Below are positions 1 through 5,218 of a DNA stretch of 5,522 nt, piece by piece. A program made the translations under genes and the position numbers. Every line of letters starts with the position of its first letter. Position 1 is the first letter of the stretch. A model generated the notes under the pieces. That model ran no database searches and was not told the origin of the DNA. It was given only the letters and a program-made list of their open reading frames with translations. Origin of the DNA: Acetofilamentum sp. (GTDB taxonomy: Bacteria > Bacteroidota > Bacteroidia > Bacteroidales > DTU049); assembly GCA_020720525.1 (NCBI GenBank), contig DYON01000181.1, forward strand, positions 1-5,522, read 5' to 3'.

Positions 1-26
1 TTGTTCTATTTTTTCAATGAGCCTCT

Positions 27-1220
27 TTAAAATATTTCTAACCGATCTACATCTTTGTCGCCGCGACCACTCAGATTGATCAAAATTGATTTTCCACTTC
101 CACTAAATTGCTTAATGGCAAGCGCTATAGCATGCGACGATTCAATAGCAGGAATAATTCCCTCAGTTTTGGAAAGAATTTTAAAAGCTTCGACCGCTTC
201 CATATCGCTGATTGGAAAATATGAAGCTCGTCCACTATCTTTCAAAAATGAATGTTGGGGGCTAATTCCAGGATAATCCAATCCTGCAGCAATGCTATAC
301 GATGAGCAAGGTTCGTTGTTTTCGTCTTGAAGGCAATAGCTGTGAGTTCCTTGAAAAATGGCAGGTTTACCAAACGAAAGTGTTGCTGCTGTTTTGCCCG
401 GAACACAGTTTCCACCCCCTTCGCCTCCCAATAGTTGAACTTCGAGATCGTTTAGAAATGCGCTAAAAATGCCAATGGCATTGGAGCCACCACCAATGCA
501 AGCAACAACCGCATCGGGCAATTTCCCATTTTGTTGCAAAATTTGTTGTCGAGCTTCATATCCAATTACACTTTGGAAATATCCAACTATGCGCGGATAT
601 GGATCGGGCCCAACCTGCGAGCCAAGTAAGTAATACGAATCGGGGTGTTCAATAAAGTACATTAAAGCGGCATCAACTGCATCTTTTAATGTACCAGTAC
701 CCATCTCAGTAGTTACAACCTCGGCACCCAACAGTTTCATTCTGTTTACATTGAGCTGTTGTCGTTCAACATCTACTGCTCCCATGAAAATTTTGCATTT
801 CAACCCAAACATGGCTGCCACGGTAGCTGTTGCAACTCCGTGCTGACCAGCACCAGTTTCGGCAACAATTTCTTTGTAATTGCCATGCTTTGCAAGCAGA
901 ATCTGCCCCATCGTATTGTTTATTTTGTGAGCGCCAGTGTGATTCAAATCTTCGCGTTTTAAAAAGAATTTGCAACCATACTTTTCCGAAAGTCGCTGAG
1001 CAAAGTACAATGGCGAAGGGCGCCCTGTGTATTGCTGAAGATATTCAACCAGTTTTTCGATGAATAATTCATTTGATGCCAATTCGTCGAAAATAGAGGC
1101 TACTCTGCTTAATGCAGGATCCAAAACTGGTGGCACATATCTTCCCCCATATTGCCCATATAGACCTTCGTGGGTAAGCATTTCGGCAACAGGACGTGTG
1201 ATAATTGTGTTTGTTTTCAT
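27..1220 (-). CDS. trpB: Tryptophan synthase beta subunit (TrpB)
   Basis: Cytoplasmic PLP enzyme that condenses indole, channelled from TrpA, with L-serine to give L-tryptophan, the last step of the pathway. From the chosen ATG at 1218-1220 the protein has 397 residues, the usual length of TrpB. Visible motifs are the N-terminal YGQYGGRYVPP (21-31), GRPSPLY (66-72), the PLP lysine in HKINN (Lys99), the catalytic glutamate in AETGAGQHGVA (Glu121), the phosphate-binding loop GGGSNA (243-248), EGIIPAIESSHA (353-364) and the C-terminal SGRGDKD (384-390). The frame stays open upstream to an ATG at 1280, but the extra 20 residues are low-complexity, have no counterpart in the family and lie in the regulated leader, so they are left out. 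An attenuator stands about 170 nt upstream. Downstream only 26 nt remain. trpB-first trp operons are known in Bacteroidota, so trpE or another trp gene probably follows outside the window (inference). Confidence 0.97.
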   Translation of the reverse strand: MKTNTIITRPVAEMLTHEGLYGQYGGRYVPPVLDPALSRVASIFDELASNELFIEKLVEYLQQYTGRPSPLYFAQRLSEKYGCKFFLKREDLNHTGAHKINNTMGQILLAKHGNYKEIVAETGAGQHGVATATVAAMFGLKCKIFMGAVDVERQQLNVNRMKLLGAEVVTTEMGTGTLKDAVDAALMYFIEHPDSYYLLGSQVGPDPYPRIVGYFQSVIGYEARQQILQQNGKLPDAVVACIGGGSNAIGIFSAFLNDLEVQLLGGEGGGNCVPGKTAATLSFGKPAIFQGTHSYCLQDENNEPCSSYSIAAGLDYPGISPQHSFLKDSGRASYFPISDMEAVEAFKILSKTEGIIPAIESSHAIALAIKQFSGSGKSILINLSGRGDKDVDRLEIF

Positions 1221-1331
1221 TGTTTTGATTTTTTGATTGAAAAAAGTTGTGTTAGCAACACTCGTTTGTTTTGTGAACATTGTTCAAGTTTGTTTTTTCT
1301 GTGCTCGATGAGCTTTGATATTGATTCTTTT

Positions 1332-1347
1332 TGGCGGAGCCCCGCCA
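1332..1347 (-). other. GC-rich hairpin in the trpB 5' untranslated leader
   Basis: TGGCGG (1332-1337) and CCGCCA (1342-1347) form a 6-bp stem with a 4-nt loop, all G/C except the closing pair, inside very AT-rich DNA. It lies between the attenuator terminator and the trpB start. Neither strand has a long T-run after it, so it is not a convincing intrinsic terminator. It may be an RNA-stabilising or processing structure. The function is unknown. Confidence 0.4.
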
Positions 1348-1391
1348 CCGTTTTACCTGATTCATTTTATTTTTTTGAGGTTATTAAAAAC

Positions 1392-1420
1392 AAAAAACGC
1401 AGGGTCAGCCTGCGTTTTTT
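1392..1420 (-). terminator. Intrinsic terminator of the trp leader
   Basis: A perfect 12-bp stem pairs AAAAAACGCAGG (1420-1409) with CCTGCGTTTTTT (1403-1392) around the 5-nt loop CTGAC. The T-rich tract continues through 1391-1386 on the minus strand. The structure is symmetric enough that it might also stop plus-strand transcription, but no plus-strand gene ends nearby. Its place between the Trp-rich leader ORF and trpB makes it the conditional terminator of an attenuator. Confidence 0.88.
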
Positions 1421-1474
1421 AATACAAAAAATATTAATGGCTTTCCCTATTTACTCAATAAAAAGCCACCACCA
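1392..1474 (-). promoter_or_regulatory. trp transcription attenuator (alternative RNA pairings after the WWW codons)
   Basis: Three competing pairings can be drawn in the minus-strand RNA. Pairing 1:2 joins UGGCUUU (1468-1462), which starts inside the last Trp codon, with AAAGCCA (1444-1438), 7 bp. Pairing 2:3 joins AGCC (1442-1439) with GGCU (1410-1407), and inside it UUAAUA (1437-1432) with UAUUAA (1424-1419). It uses up bases of the terminator's 5' arm. Pairing 3:4 is the 12-bp terminator. A ribosome stalled at the Trp codons would cover segment 1, leaving 2 free to pair with 3 (read-through). A ribosome reaching the stop at 1451 would cover segment 2, so the terminator forms. Pairings were found by eye, and the 2:3 helix is AU-rich with an asymmetric internal loop, so its stability is unproven. 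Confidence 0.72.
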
Positions 1475-1528
1475 CAAATTTGTGATAGATGTTGCGGAAA
1501 AGCAATATGTATAAGTTTCTTTTTTCAC
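1451..1528 (-). CDS. trp operon leader peptide with three consecutive Trp codons
   Basis: A 25-codon frame running from GTG (1526-1528) to TAA (1451-1453). It begins MKKETYTYCF and ends NLWWWLFIE, with TGG TGG TGG at 1466-1474 (residues 19-21). Trp is a rare residue, so three in a row in a tiny ORF upstream of trpB and before a terminator is strong evidence for a sensing peptide. Ribosome stalling at these codons under tryptophan shortage would steer the RNA fold downstream. The start is uncertain. An in-frame ATG at 1556-1558 would give 35 residues beginning MPILRVYLCC, but it lies upstream of the predicted transcription start, so the GTG is preferred. There is no obvious ribosome-binding site, and the predicted +1 falls within a few bases of the GTG, so translation may be leaderless. 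The product itself is expected to have no function beyond its translation. Confidence 0.8.
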   Translation of the reverse strand: MKKETYTYCFSATSITNLWWWLFIE

Positions 1529-1532
1529 GCAG

Positions 1533-1565
1533 CAAAGGTAAACACGCAAAATAGGCATTGTCAAA
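1533..1565 (-). promoter_or_regulatory. Predicted Bacteroidota-type promoter of the trp operon
   Basis: On the minus strand TTTG (1565-1562) is followed after 21 nt by TACCTTTG (1540-1533), which fits the -33 TTG and -7 TAnnTTTG elements known for Bacteroidota. The upstream element is also the start of TTGACA. The predicted transcription start is around 1526-1530, next to the GTG of the leader peptide. The 21-nt spacer is within the tolerated range but longer than the usual 19. Confidence 0.6.
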
Positions 1566-1618
1566 TTTTCCACTGTTATAATAGTGTTAATGTGTGCTTT
1601 CCCGTTTATTTATCAACA

Positions 1619-1638
1619 TTACAAGAGTTCGCTTGTAA
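1619..1638. promoter_or_regulatory. Inverted repeat in the divergent trp / MauE-like intergenic region
   Basis: TTACAAG (1619-1625) and CTTGTAA (1632-1638) are perfect 7-bp arms separated by 6 bp. The site is about 55 bp upstream of the predicted trp -33 element and about 58 bp before the start codon of the plus-strand gene, a plausible position for a regulator-binding operator. A 7-bp dyad in AT-rich DNA can arise by chance, and no T-run follows that would suggest a terminator. Confidence 0.3.
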
Positions 1639-1667
1639 GAAAAAAAACACTATCAGCAAATTTTCAA

Positions 1668-1675
1668 TAATTTTG
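1668..1675 (+). promoter_or_regulatory. Possible -7 element for the MauE-like / permease unit
   Basis: TAATTTTG matches the Bacteroidota -7 consensus TAnnTTTG and lies 20 nt before the ATG at 1696. No TTG is found at the expected distance upstream, where the sequence is an A-run (1640-1647) followed by CAC, so this is a half-site only. The initiation site would be near 1680, giving a 5' UTR of about 15 nt. Confidence 0.3.
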
Positions 1676-1695
1676 AGCCGTAAAACTGTATTGTC

Positions 1696-2817
1696 ATGAA
1701 AATATTAGCTCACATCTCGCGTTTTTTGCTCGGAATCGTATTTGTTTATTCCGGTTTTGTCAAAGCTGTCGATCCTTGGGGATACCAGTTCAAATTCGAA
1801 GATTATTTCATTGCTTTCGGCATGGAATGGCTTTTACCTGCGGCTTTGTTTTTCTCCATTCTTTTGGCTGGAGCCGAATTTCTGATTGGCGCAGCCATGC
1901 TATTTGGCATCAAGCCTAAGTTGAGTATTTGGTCGGCTGCAGCTTTTATGTTGCTGTTTACCCCCATCACCTTGTACTTGGCTCTCACCGACGCTGTTCC
2001 CGATTGTGGTTGCTTCGGCGATGCACTCATCTTGTCGAACTGGGACACTTTTTTCAAAAACATTATTATCATTATCATGCTGATTCCTGTGTTTCTCTAC
2101 CGAAAAAAGTTCAAACACTACATGAGTTGCAAGCTCGAATGGATTCCTGCCGTCATTTTCGCAGCTGGAATTGTATTTGTGTCGTTTCAAGGATTGCGCC
2201 ATTTGCCCATGATCGACTTTTTGCCTTACAATCCAGGCATGAGCATGAAACCCGATCCAACTAAAAAAGACCAATATTTTGTTTCGTACAAAGACAATCG
2301 CACAGGCGAAACCAAAGAATATCTGGCCGACGATTTTCCGTGGAGCGACAGTATATGGATGTCCAACAACGAATTTGTGACCCAACGCGTTATTCCGGGC
2401 GATAATCCTGCCAATCTCGTGGTGGTGTTCGATGCGCTCGATGATGATGCTACCAAAGATATTACTCTCAATCCCGACTTTCAACTTTGGGTGGTTGCTT
2501 GGAATCTCGACGATGTTTCGGACAAAGCAATCGAAAAAATTAAAGCTGTGGAAACCGAATGCGCAACCGACAATTTGAATATTGCGCTACTCACAGCTTC
2601 TTCGCCCGAAAAAACGGAATTGTTTCGTCACAACAAACAAGTAGCAATCGACCCATATTTTGCCGACGACATTATTCTGAAAATGGTCATCAGAGCCAAT
2701 CCGGGCTTTGTGTTGCTCAAAGACGGAACCATATTGGCAAAATGGGCTTGGCGCGATATGCCAGCACTGAACGAAATCGACATAAAGGGCCTCGAGGCGA
2801 AATACATTAAAAAATAA
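1696..2817 (+). CDS. MauE/DoxX-like membrane protein with thioredoxin-like C-terminal domain (BT_3928-type)
   Basis: A 373-residue protein starting at ATG 1696. The N-terminal part looks like the MauE/DoxX four-helix module: hydrophobic segments at about 7-24, 46-71, 78-98 and 122-135, with the first helix carrying RFLLGIVFVYSGFVKAVDP and the motif DCGCFGD at 103-109, typical of MauE-like proteins involved in periplasmic redox or disulphide handling. A fifth hydrophobic segment (149-165) leads into a soluble domain. Residues from about 238 on resemble a thioredoxin-like fold, with a beta-strand LVVVFDAL, then LWVVAWN, and near the end NPGFVLLKDGTILAKW (335-350), the usual cis-proline/beta-hairpin region. 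The CxxC active site is absent where it would be expected. Related proteins are common in Bacteroidota as 'BT_3928 family' and have no firmly established function. It stops 2 nt before the permease start, so both are probably cotranscribed. Confidence 0.82.
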   Translation: MKILAHISRFLLGIVFVYSGFVKAVDPWGYQFKFEDYFIAFGMEWLLPAALFFSILLAGAEFLIGAAMLFGIKPKLSIWSAAAFMLLFTPITLYLALTDAVPDCGCFGDALILSNWDTFFKNIIIIIMLIPVFLYRKKFKHYMSCKLEWIPAVIFAAGIVFVSFQGLRHLPMIDFLPYNPGMSMKPDPTKKDQYFVSYKDNRTGETKEYLADDFPWSDSIWMSNNEFVTQRVIPGDNPANLVVVFDALDDDATKDITLNPDFQLWVVAWNLDDVSDKAIEKIKAVETECATDNLNIALLTASSPEKTELFRHNKQVAIDPYFADDIILKMVIRANPGFVLLKDGTILAKWAWRDMPALNEIDIKGLEAKYIKK

Positions 2818-2819
2818 TA

Positions 2820-3893
2820 GTGCTCCGATTTATCCTTTCGCGCTTCGGAAATGGCCTGCTAATTTTGTGGGGTGTGGTTACTTTGCTGTTTTTTATTTTT
2901 CACGCACTCCCATCCGATCCAGCGCGAATGATGTTGGGACAACGCAGCGATATTTCGTCCGAAGATGCAATTCGCAAAGAACTTGGACTCGACCAGCCTT
3001 TGATGGTTCAATATGCGGTCTATCTAAACGATTTGTCGCCTATCGGATTTCTGAAAAACGATTCATCGAGTGTGTTCTTTCGCCGTGCCGATTATGGCTC
3101 GATGGTCAAAATTCTCCCCCTTTCGTCTGCTTCGGCAATTTATCTGAAAGCACCTTGGCTCCGACGTTCATATCAAACTCAGATGCCGGTGGCTAACATG
3201 CTGCGCATCGCATTTCCTGCTACTGCATTGCTTGCGCTTGTTTCTATTTTACTGGCATTTGTGCTGGGCGTGTTTCTGGGTGCTGTTTCGGCAAGGTGGA
3301 AAGGCAAATGGCCCGACAAATTGCTTATGATTACCAGCGTGCTTGGTATGTCGGTGCCTTCGTTTTTCGCTTCGGTGCTTATAGCATGGTTGTTTGCGTA
3401 TATTTTGGGCGATTTCACTGGCCTCAATATGTTTGGCAGCCTCTACGAAGTGGACGATTTAGGTCGAGGCGAATACATTGCATGGAAGAATCTGATTTTG
3501 CCAGCATTCACATTATCTATTCGGCCATTGGCGGTGTTTATTAGCTTGTCGCGCAATTCGGTGCTCGAAGTGCAACAAACCGATTATGTGCGAACAGCCA
3601 AATCGAAAGGCTTGCCAAACCGATTGGTTTTTATGCGCCATGTGCTGAAAAATTCACTCAATCCTGTTATTACAGCCGCAAGTGGTTGGTTTGCCTCGTT
3701 GCTGGCCGGTGCTGTGTTTGTTGAATATGTTTTCGACTGGAAAGGCATTGGCTACTTGGTTGTTCAAAGCCTCGAAAAGTACGATTTACCAGTTCTTATG
3801 GGCTGTTTGCTTATTATTGCTGTGATGTTTATCATCATCAACATTGTTCTCGATTTGTCGTACAGGCTTCTCGATCCGCGAGTGAAACTTTGA
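2820..3893 (+). CDS. ABC transporter permease, OppB/DppB type
   Basis: A 357-residue inner-membrane permease of the binding-protein-dependent transporter family (peptide/nickel/opine class), starting with GTG at 2820, 2 nt after the previous stop, which suggests translational coupling. The N-terminus MLRFILSRFGNGLLILWGVVTLLFF with the first membrane helix (about 11-29) and SDPARMMLG (32-40) is typical of OppB. Further helices lie at about 131-156, 171-196, 225-243, 287-303 and 327-346. The ATPase-contacting EAA loop is DYVRTAKSKGLPNRLVF followed by MRHVLKNSLNPV (255-283), and the C-terminus LLDPRVKL is characteristic. The loop between helices 1 and 2 holds an extra stretch (about 78-118) before the usual SYQTQMPV. 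No ATPase, partner permease or substrate-binding protein is nearby, so the substrate cannot be assigned. Partners may be encoded elsewhere. Confidence 0.92.
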   Translation: MLRFILSRFGNGLLILWGVVTLLFFIFHALPSDPARMMLGQRSDISSEDAIRKELGLDQPLMVQYAVYLNDLSPIGFLKNDSSSVFFRRADYGSMVKILPLSSASAIYLKAPWLRRSYQTQMPVANMLRIAFPATALLALVSILLAFVLGVFLGAVSARWKGKWPDKLLMITSVLGMSVPSFFASVLIAWLFAYILGDFTGLNMFGSLYEVDDLGRGEYIAWKNLILPAFTLSIRPLAVFISLSRNSVLEVQQTDYVRTAKSKGLPNRLVFMRHVLKNSLNPVITAASGWFASLLAGAVFVEYVFDWKGIGYLVVQSLEKYDLPVLMGCLLIIAVMFIIINIVLDLSYRLLDPRVKL

Positions 3894-4179
3894 AAAAAAT
3901 TAGGAACTATAGTAGAAAATCACATCTTGCCTTTGCATTGTTTGAAAAATAGATTTTAGACTGAACTTATGCAAACGACTATAACTTTCCCTTTCGATTC
4001 TCTAATGCATAGTCAGGATTAACCTTTTTGTTACTACTCAGCAGTGAATTTAACAATAAAATGTTTTGGTATAGCCCTTTAGACCGCTGTTGTTAGTTTT
4101 CTATTATTCAGCCTAATAGGTTTGTTAAGCACCATCCTTTTTAGGAGTAAGCTTAACTCAAATTCCCTCTTTTATATCA
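3894..4179. other. Convergent intergenic region without a gene
   Basis: 286 AT-rich bases between the ends of the permease gene and asd. No frame of protein-like composition was found: the longest ATG frame noticed is 17 codons (3969-4021). The region contains several dyads: a palindrome ACTATAGT (3906-3913), GACTAT/ATAGTC (3977-3982 with 4009-4014), CTATTA/TAATAG (4101-4106 with 4114-4119), and the larger dyad listed separately. None is followed by a clear T-run, so termination signals for the two convergent genes are not obvious. Confidence 0.6.
4124..4157. terminator. Symmetric dyad between the convergent genes, possible bidirectional terminator
   Basis: GTTAAGC (4124-4130) pairs with GCTTAAC (4151-4157). 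Inside it TCCT (4135-4138) pairs with AGGA (4143-4146) around a TTTT loop, leaving 4-nt internal loops on both sides. Lying 23 bp beyond the asd stop and between convergent genes, it could end transcription from either side. However, neither side has a good T-tract, so the terminator reading is tentative. Confidence 0.35.
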
Positions 4180-5163
4180 TTAAACATTTCTTGCCACCCA
4201 CTCTGCAATCTGAACGGCATTGGTGGCGGCGCCTTTGCGGAGGTTGTCGGCTACAATCCAAAGGTTGAGTCCGTTGGCAATACTGTTGTCGCGGCGAATG
4301 CGGCCCACGAAAGTCTCGTTTTTGCCTTTGGCTGTCAGCGGCATCGGATATAGGTTTTCGACCGGATTGTCCTGCACGGTCACACCGGGTGTTTCGCTCA
4401 GCAGCTTGTAAACGTCGGCTATTTCGTAGGGTCTTTCAAATTCTACATTCACCGATTCGCTGTGACCGCCGGTTACAGGCACACGCACCACGGTGGGCGA
4501 TACTTGAATTTGCGGAGCGCGTAGAATTTTGCGTGTTTCCAGAATGAGTTTTTCTTCCTCGGTGGTGTAGCCATTTTCGAGAAATGAACCGCCATGTGGC
4601 AAACAGTTCATGTCTATCGGATGCGGATAGGCTTTTTTACCATCAATGCCTGCACGCTCGTCCATAAGTTGCTTGACACCAAGAACACCGGTTCCGCTAA
4701 CACTCTGGTAGGTCGAAACCACAATGCGTTTGATGCCGAAAGCTTCATGAAGGCGACTCAGAGCTAGCACTAGCTGAATGGTGGAGCAGTTTGGATTGGC
4801 AATGATTTTTGTTTCGTGGGTAATGGTGTCGGCGTTGATTTCGGGAACCACCAGCGGAATTTCGTTGTGCATACGCCATTGGGAGCTGTTGTCAATCACA
4901 AAGCAGCCTTTTTCGGCAAAGCGTGGCGCCCATTCTTTCGATACCGCCGAACCCGCCGAAAAAATGGCGATATCGGGTTTCATGTCGCAGGCTTCGGCAG
5001 GAGTTACCACAGTGCATTCGTTTCCGCGAATCAGCACTTTTTTGCCTTTCGATTTTTCGGAAGCAACTGGAATAAACAAGTCAACAGTCATGCTGCTTTC
5101 GTTTAGCACCTTGATGAGTTCGCTCCCGACCAGACCCGTGATTCCAACAATGCAGAGTTTCAT
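4180..5163 (-). CDS. asd: Aspartate-semialdehyde dehydrogenase
   Basis: Catalyses the NADPH-dependent reduction of aspartyl phosphate to L-aspartate 4-semialdehyde, the branch-point step toward lysine/diaminopimelate, threonine, methionine and isoleucine. Starting at ATG 5161-5163 the protein has 327 residues, close to the usual 330-340. It begins MKLCIVGITGLVGSELIKVL, the NADP-binding Rossmann motif GxTGxVG. Also visible are SAGSAVS (69-75), DNSSQWRM with a substrate-binding Arg97, the catalytic cysteine in NPNCST (Cys126), SVSGTG (154-159) and the acid-base histidine in GGHSESVNVEFERP (His234). The open frame continues upstream to 5337, but those 58 residues overlap the promoter and a neighbouring frame and have no family counterpart. 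The gene is more GC-rich than its flanks. It appears monocistronic: a promoter lies directly upstream, with convergent genes downstream. Confidence 0.97.
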   Translation of the reverse strand: MKLCIVGITGLVGSELIKVLNESSMTVDLFIPVASEKSKGKKVLIRGNECTVVTPAEACDMKPDIAIFSAGSAVSKEWAPRFAEKGCFVIDNSSQWRMHNEIPLVVPEINADTITHETKIIANPNCSTIQLVLALSRLHEAFGIKRIVVSTYQSVSGTGVLGVKQLMDERAGIDGKKAYPHPIDMNCLPHGGSFLENGYTTEEEKLILETRKILRAPQIQVSPTVVRVPVTGGHSESVNVEFERPYEIADVYKLLSETPGVTVQDNPVENLYPMPLTAKGKNETFVGRIRRDNSIANGLNLWIVADNLRKGAATNAVQIAEWVARNV

Positions 5164-5181
5164 TTTGAGTGATTTGATTAG

Positions 5182-5211
5182 CAAAATTACGAAATACAGG
5201 TGAGAGTGCAA
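5182..5211 (-). promoter_or_regulatory. Predicted Bacteroidota-type promoter of asd
   Basis: On the minus strand TTG (5211-5209) is followed after exactly 19 nt by TAATTTTG (5189-5182), a full match to the TTG-N19-TAnnTTTG consensus of Bacteroidota housekeeping promoters. Transcription would start around 5176-5178, giving a 5' UTR of only about 12-15 nt. This supports the ATG at 5163 and argues against the longer upstream frame, which would start before the promoter. Confidence 0.65.
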
Positions 5212-5218
5212 TATTTTC

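Noticed and set aside
1221..1280. A 20-residue N-terminal extension of TrpB from the ATG at 1280.
   Set aside because: The extension does not resemble TrpB N-termini. The 397-residue form from 1220 has the normal family length.
1252..1365. A 37-codon minus-strand ORF starting ATG at 1363-1365 between the attenuator terminator and trpB.
   Set aside because: It has low-complexity composition (SSSS and Lys/Asn-rich), crosses a GC-rich hairpin, has no recognisable domain and overlaps only untranslated leader. Nothing beyond its length supports it.
1900..2484. A 194-codon minus-strand open frame opposite the MauE-like gene.
   Set aside because: It is an antisense shadow of a well-supported coding sequence. 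Its translation is rich in His, Arg and Asn and lacks any domain pattern.
3969..4021. A 17-codon plus-strand ORF (MQTTITFPF...) in the convergent intergenic region.
   Set aside because: Too short, with no ribosome-binding or promoter context and no recognisable sequence.
4124..4157. GTTAAGC and GCTTAAC resemble the GTTRRRY and RYYYAAC ends of integron attC sites.
   Set aside because: The two motifs are in the wrong order for an attC site, which begins with RYYYAAC and ends with GTTRRRY. The element is also too short, and there is no cassette gene or integrase.
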